Positions 26,831-38,462 of a DNA stretch of 64,000 bases are shown here, piece by piece; the stretch's first letter is position 1; the number at the start of each line of letters is the position of its first letter. The notes beneath the pieces are model-generated. The model was not told the DNA's origin and searched no databases. It was given only the letters and a program-made list of their open reading frames with translations. The translations under genes were made by a program, and so were the position numbers. Source of the stretch: Amyelois transitella (Eukaryota; Arthropoda; Insecta; Lepidoptera; Pyralidae); the NCBI RefSeq assembly GCF_032362555.1, contig NC_083514.1:4387001-4451000 (forward strand), given 5' to 3'.

Positions 26831-29754
26831 TACAACACATCACATCCTTAAAATGTTACTTCAATAAAATTGATAATATTTGCTACTTCCAATGTTAGAC
26901 CTTGTATAGATAGAGCAAACCTTAATGTTATTTTGTCATTAGTCTAATGAACAGTCCTGTAAAATGAATCATGAAGTAAATGTTCATGCCTCCTCCTGCA
27001 TTTTAAAATATTAACTAACGTTTAATATGGTTACGTGAATGAATACTCAAGTTAAATATAGAGGACATCCATGAAAGTATGTCATTTAGCTGTTTTTTTT
27101 TAACAACGTCATTAATGTAAACATTATAATTGCTCAAAATTGATCATATCTTAATTTTTTTGGATTGGATTTTGTATGGCACAAAAAGATTATATTGCTG
27201 ATGAAGCTCAAATCTATGGACTGGCAATGTTAAAACATGAATTGTTAATGGCTTAACAAGATGTTCTATGAAAACATCCATTGCTGTAAATAGTCTATAC
27301 TCGTAGTAAAAGAGGAAAGGAGAGATTTATAATCCCAGCGGACTACGTGCCACGCACCGGATAGGCAAATCAAAATAGTATCTCCCAATGTCGCGACGGC
27401 GGAGCACACTTTATTTCGGAATATATTTGGTATACTTAGCGCTGAGCTAACATAAATTTGACTAAGATGTTGTATGATGAAATTCCGTCCAATGACGACG
27501 GAACGCGCGACTTAAGTACTATTTTTCATTTCTCATTATGGTCACTTACATGAATGGTTATAATTTTTACCTTAATTATTGGATTTTATTCTATTTGCCA
27601 TAACTCTAAAAGTTGATATTGTTTAAACGACTAAACCGAATCATTCATCAAATTGGTTAACTAGATTCAAAGAAATAAATGTTCGGAAAATAATTGTTTT
27701 AGGTAACGTCGTTCACAAAATGTAAACATGATATGATAAACAAAGTTAAAATTCAAATTTCACACAGAAATAGAAGTCTTATTTCATTTATTGAAAAGAG
27801 CCCTACTTAAGCCACTATCAAAGAGTTATTAATAGCACTATCAAACAATAACAAACCAAATCAACGAAACACTTATAAAAATATTCCAACATCGAATGAG
27901 AGCAACAAACAAACTTTAGTTCGGTCTATTCTACATACTTATCTTAAAATGTGAGTGGAAATTTTTTTCAACAAAATGTATCATGTCGCAAACGCAGTGA
28001 TTCCCGGGAACAAATTTTGAAAGGTGGCCGAAATACGTCTGCATGTTACACGGTTAATGGATGTCACAATAACTCTAAATTTCTTCACTCACATGCTTAT
28101 AATATTAGCAGTTGATTTAGATGCTCATAAACTGGTATAATAAGAAGCTGGCATTAAAACACTCCTTGAAAATAATCGAATGTTATGAATCAATCGAAAC
28201 TATTTCAAAGAATACAATATCTGTGTGTATTGGCGATCTTATCTTATTAATCTTATCATTATCTACAATTATGTCTTTGTAGTAGATTTTCTTTTGCTGG
28301 TATATATAACGATTATTATATGAGATTATTAACTTACATTAGCTCAAACAAAATATTTTAATATATATTACTAAATATGTAAAAAAGCTTAAGTATAATA
28401 TGACTTCAAAGCAGATGCAAAATTTTTTTGATCCTGAAACAATTTAAGTTTAGTTACGAGTATCTAGAAAAACTGCATCAGATAGGTACTATTAATTTCT
28501 ACCACTTAATTTCGTGTCCAATTTGAAATACAGGGCTCACTCCGGCACATTTTTAGAAACCAAATTACGCATATCTCGAAAAAAGGGAGAACCAAGAAGA
28601 ATCTATCCGTAATAGACGAGAATGTATTGAAATAATGGTGAATTTGGAGGAAACAAGAGAAAAGACGGATCATAGAAAACGTAAGAAACATGCGGAGTGA
28701 TACATTTGTAAGATTGGAAAAGGAGAATTAAAATTATACAAGCCTTCCCTTGATTTACTTAATCAAACTGCGCGGAAAGGACAAATCAATCAAATCATCA
28801 TAAAATCCGAATATAGAATAACGGAAAGAGTACAGATGAGCGAGCACTGAGCAATCGGGCATCAGAAATTGAAAGTGGTCAGTCAGCGTCCAGTTGACAC
28901 CGCTCCAAGATACTGTCTGCAGATAACGGTAATACGGTTCATTTGGTCGGCGCACCTCGCGATAATCGCGGCCGACGACACCGCAGCTAATCTTAATGCA
29001 CATTCGAGAGCCAACGTGCCCCTACAACGTTTACAAGTTGCTGTCATTATTGGTAATGTATTTGGCAGTACACACCAACGCTAAGGAATCAGAGTTGGAA
29101 TTTCAGTTATTTAAAAAAGGTGTACAACTTATTTGCATTTATAAGAGTAAAACCAAATCATTCGTTATCAGGTATAGGAGCCTGTTCCTGCTGAGGGAAA
29201 TTCCACGGAAACGTTTAAGTATAGGGATTATTTCTGGACACGGTGACTATGTACGAAAGTAAAACTTGATTTACAGCAAACAATAACATATGGAAAAGAG
29301 TTATCTCGATGTTTTTCAACATACTTGTTAGATAAATTAACTTCGTTTTAATAGCCTCTTCATGGTCTAGTAAACAGTAGTAGCCACGAAACATGTAGCA
29401 TTTGGAAATGCGGATATGCCAATAGCACGGTACTTAAGGAATATTATGGCTGTCAATGTCGTTTAAAATTTCTAATATGAAGAAGATCCCTACGAGGCAC
29501 CTGCCATTGTGATATAAGAAAGAAATTTAAAACTGTCGTAGACAGTAGATCGTAAAGCCAAGTAAACAACCAGGTCAAGGTAAGGATTTAGAACGAGGAC
29601 AGGCAACGATAATTACCGTCCCAGTGTCCCACCATGTCGATATTTTAGTAAAAACAGTAGACTGCCCGATGAAAATTGTTCCATATTAAATAACAAGAAA
29701 CCATTTTTGATGATCGATTTGGAATTTTAAATAATAATTATGTATATTATGTTT

Positions 29755-29950
29755 TTTGTATACGTCTACACTCACTCCACTCCACAATAGTTATAAATTA
29801 ATGGGTGAGCCGTAACACAGGTTCTTCGGACACCTAGCACGGGCACCAGTTCTCCACAATCTCTTGCTGTATTGTGCATGCTATCCATAATATTAAGTTA
29901 TATTTAAGTTGTTTTTGTGGAGAAAGAAATAAAGATATTTATTATTATTT
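29755..29950 (+). mobile_element. 3' end of a LINE with TTATTA tail
   Basis: Ends GAAATAAAGATATTTATTATT, the same tail style (AATAAA then ATTTATTATTATT) as the LINE at 54985-56218. The body resembles an untranslated 3' region. Confidence 0.5.
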
Positions 29951-31544
29951 CGCAATCTATAGATAAAAAAATACGTTATAAAAATGATAAATATAACAAT
30001 TAAATAATGAAGGTAAAGGTTACATTAAGAAATTAGAACATCTACAAAACCAAGAAGACATGAAGCCTACGAAATGACAATAATTTGTTCTCGTCGTTAC
30101 ATAGTTAAGAGAACAGATAGGTAGTTCGAATTCAACAAGTGGTTTATATGTGAATTACACAACCACAGACAGTCAGTGCCAAAATTCTATTTGTAACGAC
30201 AAACCGAGACGGGTATATTTAACTGCCACCCATAAACTGTAGAATGAGGTACTGTCTTCGGCGAAATCACAACACAACAATAAACGATTAAAAGCAATAG
30301 GCCTTGGCTTCCAATTCCATTCGTTAATAAGAAACAAAGCTGGGAAATATAAAACAAAATTTCTTAAATATATTTTCCCAAAGACCATTGTCTCCCAATC
30401 TAGAAGCAGTCAAGCAGAAACAGCTTTAAAACGCTGTGTGACTAGTAATACTACTAACAATGTTGAAATTACGGTAACAGGGCACTGTTTCGGGTTGGTA
30501 TATTTAAAAGAGCATAACTCTTTTACAGAAAAAAAAAACTTATTAAATCTATAAAACCGGTGCTATGAGCGATTTAACTACATAGTATACCCGTACGCGT
30601 TACGTTTCTGAGAATAATAACGAGTTTGTTTGCGATTCCTCAAAACAAACATTCCGTTCTTATGTGCGACAGAGCAGCATTACTACCTACACTACAAACA
30701 ACCGAGACGCCGACGCCTGTTGCATAAATAGACACATTTCTTGGATGGAAATTCACGATTCTTATTTTAGGGCGTCTTCGAAATCGTAGAAAAATGTGCG
30801 CGTGTCACGCCAACCTAATTTTATGACTTGAAAAATAGAGAACACGTCATGATACTATCAAGTCCCGCTTTTCTTTTGTTGAATTTAATAACTGGAGTAA
30901 TAAATATTCTTTGTTTAATTTTCTAATAATAAAAATGAAAAATAGATCAGAAGAGAAACAAGTTATTTTGTAATGGGATAATTTAGGAGATAATTCATTA
31001 TGGTTAAAAAGGGTGGGTTGGATTTGGCAGCACTGAGTAAGTTCGTACTTGGCAACATTGTTCATACTTTTCGTTACATCAGATTGAATAAATGTATTTG
31101 CTTTTCTTGAATTTTGCAAAACCCATTCATTTTAGAAACTTCAATTGGTTTTTGGATCTGGCCTAAGTAGGCACTCTACCTGGATAACCTGTATCTCTTA
31201 GGTAACTAGACCTAACAACCCCCTATCCTCTAGGTTTTAGATTTCACAAGTCTCTTAACTTGGGGTTCGCGCAATAGTGCGATTTGTCCCGTATGCATCA
31301 GGATTCGTAAAATAGCAAAGTAGTGCCTGTTTCCTTGGCGTCGTACAACCACAGACTGTACGTACAACCGCAAGTTTATGTTTACAGCCAATGCATAACA
31401 ATGAGAACTGTATTATGAATAAGTGTCTCAATTGCGATTTAAAAGAGTTTTACAAGAAAAGTTTCATTTGATGTCTTTATCTATTTTCTGTACCAGATTA
31501 CAAAATAAATTATACCCTATATTTTGGCCAGGCATAAGACCTAT

Positions 31545-31625
31545 ATAATAAAAAAAATGTTTCATTCAAATCCGTTCAGTTGTTCCGGAGATTAGCGTGT
31601 ACAAACAAACATACAAACTTTTTTT
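31545..31625 (-). mobile_element. Helitron-like fragment
   Basis: On the minus strand it carries GTACACGCTAATCTCCGGAA next to a GTTTGT repeat, the pattern following a Helitron 5' end. Neither terminus is preserved. Confidence 0.45.
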
Positions 31626-32839
31626 TTCAATATCTATTTTTATATCGTTATAAATTATTTTTGAAAATATACTCAATGTACAGAAAAAAAAATTTTACGG
31701 TTTAATTATATGTATTGATTTTATGAGATCATAATATTCATCGATACAAAATTAAGGACACCTTATTGCTTGCCAATTTTAAAGGTCTTTCTGCTTTGTT
31801 AACATTTTGATAATGATGACTGATGATTTCATTGAGGGCTTGGTGTCTCGGCGGTCTATAGTAATTAATTGGCGTCCCGACGGTCTCGGCGGAGTGTTGG
31901 TGACGCGGCACCTGTCACAACAGCGCATGTTACCGTTACACATACACACACACACATCATAAACGATATGTGGCCGCAAAATGGGACGCGACATTTTTTT
32001 ATATCGGCAACTGATGAACTGAAAATATTATGATCCTTCACATCATTTAAATATCGAGTAATTTAATTCTAAGAGAAAATTAATTTTGATATTTTCATCG
32101 AAAGATTTTGTACGAACGGATTATGCAAAATCATACATATCAACGGACCTTATAAATATATATATCATTGATTAATAGATTTCCAAAGAAGTCTGTATCG
32201 CTCGAAAATGGTGGACCGTCTATGTATGTTTTCATTTTTCCGTGGCAAAAAGCGTTTATTTTGCTCTTGATATATTCGTCTTATCAAAGTTGAATTTAAA
32301 TTTCGACCAGTAAAAGTAACATTTGTGTTACAACATCACACATTTGTATTTTTTTAAATTCAAATTCGAGTCTTGCTGGGTACTACCAAACTAGTTGCGG
32401 TTAATTTATCTGGAGTTTGTACTTAAGTCAATTGGCACGTGACTTTGTATTTTGTTTTCCCGAACTGAAACATAATAACGAAGTAGTTATTTAAACGAAA
32501 ATTCAGCAATTTTATGAAATAATAACACGCAGTATATATATATATTAACCTATATAATTAATCAATCCGTAATTGTTTAAGAAATGTTTCAGGCACATGA
32601 TGAGAATGCGCACGCGCATGCTTTAAATTATGCAAGAGAATAAAAGGAATATCGTTCGTACGCTGAAGTGCATGTGTTTACGGATTGCAATTACATAATG
32701 CTCATTCCCGACTTTATGCAAACTATTTATACGCGCTTTCCATTCCTACCACGGTGACACATATAACTCCTTCCAGTAAGGGCGTGCCAAATAATTTCCA
32801 TTTGAGATCTTACTTAACCCACGTGTAACAGAAATAAAA

Positions 32840-33090
32840 CATACATACATAGGTCACGTCTATATCCCTTGCGGGGTAGACAGAGCAAACAGTCTTGAAA
32901 AGACTGAATGACCACGTTCAGCTATTTGGCTTAATGATAGAATTGAGATTCAAACAGTGACAGGTTGCTAGCCCATCGCCTAGAATCCCAAGTTTGTAAG
33001 CCTATCCCTTAGTCGCCTTTTACGACATCCATGGGAAAGAGATGTAGTGGTCCTATTCTTTTTTGTATTAGTGCCGGAAACCACACGGCA
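32840..33090 (-). mobile_element. SINE-like repeat (family A), full length
   Basis: Minus-strand full copy, lying ~250 bases from the head of an opposite-orientation copy at 33345. Confidence 0.87.
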
Positions 33091-33344
33091 AAACATTCAC
33101 ATTTTAATTATGAATATTTAATTAGGAAATGTGAAACAGATGGGTCCCGTTCGAACTACCGTAATGTTTGAGCAATTAAAATAATAAAAACATGCCACAG
33201 CATCAAACTATCGAGCATGAATTTTAAAACACAAATTATGTTAATAGAAGTATATTTTTTTCATTAATTCAAAATTGTTCAATCCCAGCGTATTCAGTAA
33301 AGCTGGGTAATAAAACTGTCAGTAGACAGTAATAATAAAAACTT

Positions 33345-33420
33345 GTGCCGTGTGGTTCCCGGCACTTAAGAATAGGACCAGTCCATCTCTATATTGGATG
33401 TCGCAAAAGTCATCTAAGGG
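33345..33420 (+). mobile_element. SINE-like repeat (family A), 5' fragment
   Basis: Head GTGCCGTGTGGTTCCCGGCA plus about 55 bases of body, then lost. This is a 3'-truncated piece, which reverse transcription from the 3' end would not normally yield, so it was probably deleted later. Confidence 0.8.
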
Positions 33421-34099
33421 AAAAAGCATATTCAGCTATTGCAGCTTTTATCATGTGCGGGTTCCCCTGCAAAGGTGTAGAGGTCAGACGGGAGTCGCTT
33501 ATTGTAAAAACCTGACTAACCCAGATTAGAATCGTTCTCCATAAACGAACCGCGAGATCCTTTCCTAATCCTTTTCCAAGGCGACGAAACACAAGAGTAA
33601 AACTAATGGAAAAAAACAATATTTTACACTTTTCTCGACAAAATACTTAATATACATGTACATACTCGCTTATGTATTACATACTTTAAATAGTTACTTT
33701 ATTAATTATCTACCTAAACTAATAATCAAAGGTGAATAAATAAATGAATAGTAGGTCCCTAATACATGATTTGTTACCAATCATTTTTATATAGTGTTGT
33801 TTGACAGGTATACCTACAACTGTCAGAAAGAAAGCACATGGTGGCTCACACACGCATTAGTGAGAAAAAAAGTGCTAATAAAATCAAAGCGGGAGAGATT
33901 ATCGAATAAATTAGTCAACAAACTTAAGCATACGTGGATTAAATTTTAAAGTAACTTATAATTTATGATCCCTTTGGTTAAGAGTTCAAGATCTTGTATT
34001 ATTCGGAATTCATATTCAGAGGGAATAAATGTTAAGCGCCACGCAATTTCGTCTATTATCTTTAAGTTAAAAACTTTGTTAGGTGGCGTGTGACAGTTC

Positions 34100-34460
34100 A
34101 AGTGATAGCGATTCCACCGCAAAGCATTGTTCGTACCGTCGCAGTGCCTGCAGCGTTTGGGCTCCGGCTGTGCGAGCTCGTCGCCGAGTTCGCGATGTCG
34201 CACCGGCATGGCGGCGCATCCCGCGCCGGCGCCGCCACCGTTCTCCGGGTTCGGGGCTCGCGCACTCCACCACGACCGCTCCTCTACCGGCGGCGGCGTC
34301 GCGGCTGCCACTGAGCTGATATACGCCGCCCGCCCCGGCCGGTAGGCGGCGCCCATTTTCAAAGTTATTTTGGGCGGCTATGACTCACGGACCGAACCGC
34401 TCGAGCGGCGTCCGCGCATCGAAGGCTGCTTTAGCGCACAAGCCTACGGTGCCCTTAAGA
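34100..34460 (-). promoter_or_regulatory. GC/CpG-rich block around putative MRTF first coding exon
   Basis: About 350 bases here are markedly GC- and CpG-rich compared with the AT-rich surroundings. Part of this is the putative coding exon, but the richness continues upstream of its ATG. A perfect AP-1/TRE core TGACTCA sits at 34381-34387, about 25 bases upstream of the ATG. A possible splice acceptor (gagctgcag) lies near 34488 on the minus strand and could receive the leader exon at 36963. Promoter or 5' UTR function is inferred from composition only. Confidence 0.35.
34137..34356 (-). CDS. Mrtf: Probable first coding exon of MRTF
   Basis: From an ATG at 34356 (AAAATGG context) the minus strand reads 73 codons plus one base to a donor G|gtacga at 34137. 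That leftover base matches the two-base entry phase of the MRTF exon at 7182, so the frame joins cleanly across a ~27 kb intron. The predicted peptide starts MGAAYRPGRAAY and ends CRHCD. It is Ala/Gly/Pro-rich and I do not recognise a domain. The exon lies in a GC-rich block, as expected near a promoter. Phase agreement alone occurs one time in three by chance, so the assignment is inference; it could be a first exon of another transcript. Reading on past the donor remains open only into AT-rich, non-protein-like sequence. Confidence 0.45.
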
Positions 34461-34689
34461 CACAACATCATCGACCTACATCCTGCAGCTCTTAGACTTC
34501 GAGAAAATTTGTAAAATTAGTGTTCAAGGCCGAAAAGTAGTACCAGCCGTCGGGTAATGGACATGGACGTTCCATTCTGCAGATCACATGAAAACTTCTG
34601 TTTTCTATGAGAAATGACTCAGAGCATCTCTTCTTTTTCATCTTGACCATCAAGTGACAGCAACAACCATAGATTCTGTATCCAGCCGA

Positions 34690-34800
34690 GATCTAACACA
34701 AATTGTTCAAGAGGGACAGACTGACCAGAGGGACTTGATCTTTCCACTTGCCTTTATATCTACACACTTCTGTTACTTCATCCATACTCATCCCTCTATT
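34690..34800 (-). mobile_element. RTE LINE C-terminal/3' fragment
   Basis: On the minus strand it translates to MSMDEVTEVCRYKGKWK, matching the C-terminus of the 52 kb RTE element (MNVDEAIEVCGDRGKWK). Confidence 0.7.
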
Positions 34801-35118
34801 TTTGCAAGCTTGTAATGCTTTCAATGATTAACAAAAACACTACAAATAAATTAAATTAAATCTTTGCAGAATAGTTTATCATAATTCTTATGAGGCAAGA
34901 GATCCACATTAGTTCGCAACCAACAAACAAGGTGAATAAATAGCATTCAGGCATCAATTTAAATCTTTAATTTGCCTGGCGGTAAACAAGTTTAAGTCTA
35001 AGATGGTGCGGCATGCTGAAATAATGCCTATTCTGTCTTGCTTTGAAAATCCCGAAGTAGTATGTATTGAGACAGAGAAAGGAGGAGAGAATTGCAAAAT
35101 TTTAGTTCCATTGCACAT

Positions 35119-35170
35119 AGGCATTAATTTGTGTGTTTGTGTAATTACACAAACACACAAATTAATGCCT
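35119..35170. repeat. Perfect 52-bp palindrome (26-bp arms, no loop)
   Basis: The left arm starts AGGCATTAATTTGTGTG and the axis is between 35144 and 35145 (GTAA|TTAC). All 26 positions pair. Confidence 0.95.
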
Positions 35171-35188
35171 TAAGGTGTTACAGTGTAC

Positions 35189-35236
35189 AGGTGTTACAGT
35201 CATACAAAATAATTATTTTGTATGACTGTAACACCT
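35189..35236. repeat. Perfect 48-bp palindrome (24-bp arms, no loop)
   Basis: The left arm starts AGGTGTTACAGTCATAC and the axis is between 35212 and 35213. The 12-base AGGTGTTACAGT is also present just upstream at 35173-35184. Confidence 0.95.
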
Positions 35237-35842
35237 GATGGAGAACAATATCTAGCCAGATGATCTAGTTATGTTAGTAACATGAAAATAATGGCTGAGC
35301 TAAAGTTAATCAGCCTGATGAGATTAAGTGGATTGTTATATACACTGGTTAACAGTTTAAAATATGTAAAAAAATTACTTTAAAGACTTGTCTGAATCCC
35401 AATCTTTTTTTTTCTAGTACTGCCACTTTGCAATTAGCCATAATGAAGTATACTACAACATCAGTTTGAGCATCATTGGTTGAATCAATAATAGACCAAT
35501 TGCTTCCCATTTCTTTACAGTAGTTTGATAGCTAACCAATAACATATGGTACACGAAAAAATTGTGACGAAACATGCAAATGGTATTTAACCAGGTAAGC
35601 AAAGAGAGGCAACTGGTATGTAACCATAATGACAATAATTTTGTATGTGTATCGAAAAATGGATGAACTGAGATATTGTTCATGACAATTTGTTTGTCTG
35701 TCTCAATCAAAAGACGCCTTTGCTGAAGCATCTTATTAAGTGGCCGTAATCAGAGAAATGTGACCCCGCTTTTGAATGCAAGGAAAAAAATAATTCTTTT
35801 CTAATTACATGCATTAGTTTAATTGTTAACCAATGTTAATAC

Positions 35843-36070
35843 TAGGGATGTCACGAATGTCACTTTTGTCACATTCACGAATGCGAATGTTTCGCAATGC
35901 GAATGTGCGAAGCACATTCCCCCAGCTAGCGTTCAGAGTGAATTCAGTGGCTACACTGAATTCACTAGCTGGAGCACTTAGATATTTCCAGGCCAGATCA
36001 GTCAATTGCCGCCGTTTAAAAAGATGTGAATTATTCGCATATGCGAATGCAAATATTCATGACATCCCTA
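35843..36070. mobile_element. hAT-type MITE, 228 bp
   Basis: Terminal inverted repeats TAGGGATGTCAcGAAT / ATTCATGACATCCCTA are flanked by a perfect 8-bp direct repeat GTTAATAC (35835-35842 and 36071-36078), the target-site duplication length of hAT transposons. The interior has a second inverted repeat (GTGAATTCAGTG ... CACTGAATTCAC) and no transposase frame, so the element is nonautonomous. Confidence 0.9.
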
Positions 36071-36962
36071 GTTAATACTACACTAAGGATGATGGGCAAT
36101 TTGATGATGAAATCCTTTACTGATTTATTGTAATCTGTTTTGTGCTAATTATAAGTATAAAAATAAATGTTTTAAACCCACAAAGAAATATTTATATTCT
36201 ACCTATGAACCCCACATATTAATTATGTTGACATTTTATAATTCATAAGTGTTCCTTAAAAAAAAGTATGCAGTTCAATGTTTACAATATGGTATGCATG
36301 CAAGACTATGCACCCCTTGCTCTAACTTGGCATGGCAAAAGAAGAAAGAATTAATTAAAGTTTCAGACTTACACAAGTGAAAACTTTGTTCAATTATCAG
36401 ATTTTGGAAATTCAGGAAATCACATCAGGAAGTGTGTTAAACTACTTCTGAAATCAGACCCTAAACATTGACAAGACTATTTCATAATACCTTGTTATTT
36501 AAAATATTTATGATTCTGCAATTTTCTAGCTGAGTAGAATAAATCACTTTTACTTCAAAAACTTGTTTTGATGGCCAGTTTTGCCCCAAAGCGCCGGCAA
36601 ACCCGCCCATATAGCTTCAAATTTGTTAGGTATTCCAGAAAGATAGAATAAAATACAATATCTAAAGGACACAATAGTATATACGGGTTGCATTAAACAG
36701 TGTATAGTTTACAATGAATTCTATAATTAATCAACAAGTTAATAATAGAGAACTATAATGCGTAGTGTCTGATTACGGCACAAGTAATTTTTCTTATTGG
36801 AAAAATGCTAAGTTTATAAATATTAATATAATGTTTACATGTCTATTGACCCATAGGGCAAACATAAAAACAACAACACAAATTATTGAACTCACTTTAC
36901 AACGAAAAAGAAGCAGATTGTGATAGCAAATAGAGAAGGCATACATATGTTGAAAAGCTCAC

Positions 36963-37200
36963 CTTTGCAATTATGTTTACTACAAAGAGACGTAATATTT
37001 TACATCTCGTATAAATAGGATATTATAGTTCAAATCCACAAAATCACGTTTATCCACGACACTGTACAATATCACACAAATAACCAATTTTAAACTGATT
37101 TCTTTTGGATTGCTTCCATCATTCCTGCCATTTTGAGTTTTTGTTCAGTCAGCCTTTGTCTGCCTACCACAAGATTTTGTTTTTGACTTTTGACATCATA
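36963..37200 (-). other. Possible noncoding leader exon with a 13-codon uORF
   Basis: On the minus strand a good splice donor (TTGCAAAG|gtgagc) lies at 36963, upstream of the putative MRTF first coding exon. The ~240 bases before it contain a short ORF (37131-37090, 13 codons, MAGMMEAIQKKSV then stop, CAAAATGG context) and no long frame. A half-CRE (TACGTCAC) lies just upstream near 37231. This looks like a 5' UTR exon and would fit MRTF, but nothing in the sequence ties it to that gene. The 5' limit is a guess. Confidence 0.3.
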
Positions 37201-37392
37201 TGAACCAATTAAATGAATGGATTATTATTGTCGTAGTACGTCACGGCACGGCGAGAGCACAGCATTGCTAAACTCTATGGATAAACTAAAAGCTAGAAGG
37301 TGTGCATCACACCGGTTAAAATCCGGTAAAAGTATTCGGTTGAAAAAACTGTACAAATCCGGTGTATCACCGATTCCGTAGTGTTTAACATA

Positions 37393-37596
37393 TCCTTACT
37401 AATGTTATAAATATGAAGGTCTGTCTGCCTGTCTGTTCCGCTAAACAGCTGGATCGATTCGAATTTAATTTGGTCATTAAGAAACGTTTTAATATGGGAT
37501 ACTTATTTTTTCAAAAATCAACCCCTAAAAATACTAAAATGTGGGGTGAAAGTATGAGTGATCGAGTTGGTAAGCGAAGCTCCGCGCAAAAGCTAA
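37393..37596 (+). mobile_element. Helitron-like element, small
   Basis: Starts TCCTTACTAATGTTATAAA and ends GCGAAGCTCCGCGCAAAAGCTAA|T, i.e. a TC start, a short GCG/CGC stem and a CTRR end. No coding capacity. Confidence 0.55.
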
Positions 37597-38254
37597 TTAT
37601 AAAAGGATTAGTTATTCCAAATTTAATATAAAAATAAATGTTTTGCTTCCTGTTTTTGCCCGAATGACACAAAAGGAATGTAATGTCTTTCACAAGAATG
37701 TATGTAGATACGTTAACGCTATTGTGACCATCTGTAGTCTAAGCGGTTCGAGCAATTTTAGTGATTTTTCATTTGATAGCATTCTTCCCTAATATGTTTA
37801 TATTTAAGAAAAAAAGAAATAATAATTTTATAATATGATTTAAAAAGTATATTATACGATTGCTTATTCGCGAGTTTATGGCTCATCGAGTTAACTGACG
37901 AAATGTTTTGTTAAACTTGTCTATGTCACTTAAAATAAGTAAGAATAACCAAAATACCAACAATTTTTTTACCAAATAATATAATAATCTTGTTGTTTGT
38001 AGTGCTACATTAAGTCAAAACCGGATATTACCGATTAATAATCGTCGTAATTCACCGATACAAGACATATTTTACAGGTAACTCTATCATAGCATAGACA
38101 AGAGGACCGTCGTTCCAATTTTCGTAAAAATAAAGCGAAGCGGTATTTGGGCTTTACTCTTTGGAAAAACTTGTAAAACTACGATTGTGGCTCTTTGACA
38201 TTTTAAAATAATATCTGTGAGAGTTCGACTTTTATATTGTCCATCCAAACTAAA

Positions 38255-38462
38255 AGAGAATAACGATAAACTAAAAACTACTGGACCGATTTTCACGAAA
38301 TTTGGCACAGAGAGACAGCGTATAAGCTCATCTCAGGAACGTCACACTGGATTGATTGGTAACTTTTTTTGATCTATAGCTGGATATAGGCCTGGGCAAT
38401 ATTGACCAAAATGACACCAATAATTGTTAAGCCATGTGATCGAAGTTGTGAGCATCAGCTAG
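38255..38462 (+). mobile_element. Helitron-like 3' remnant
   Basis: Contains CTACTGGACCGATTTTCACG and ends CGAAGTTGTGAGCATCAGCTAG|T, a Helitron 3' terminus pattern. The 5' boundary is uncertain. Confidence 0.5.

Larger units (their letters stand above)
7183..34136 (-). other. ~27 kb putative MRTF first coding intron, no genes recognised
   Basis: This stretch contains only ORFs under ~105 codons with no family resemblance. It is rich in repeats: SINE-like copies, RTE fragments, Helitron pieces, a tandem duplication and a LINE tail, listed separately. A few less AT-rich, non-repetitive blocks (about 18600-18740, 19555-19790, 23640-23830 and 28840-29050) stand out by composition. They could be enhancers or small exons of other transcripts, but nothing in the sequence settles this. 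Confidence 0.5.
34363..36962. other. Noncoding stretch upstream of the putative MRTF first coding exon
   Basis: No gene recognised. It holds an RTE fragment, two perfect palindromes and a hAT MITE, listed separately. The remainder is AT-rich unique sequence. Confidence 0.55.

Noticed and set aside
34083..34345. Three overlapping plus-strand ORFs at the GC-rich block
   Set aside because: Arg/Ala-rich frames expected from high GC; the minus strand has the better start, donor and phase match.
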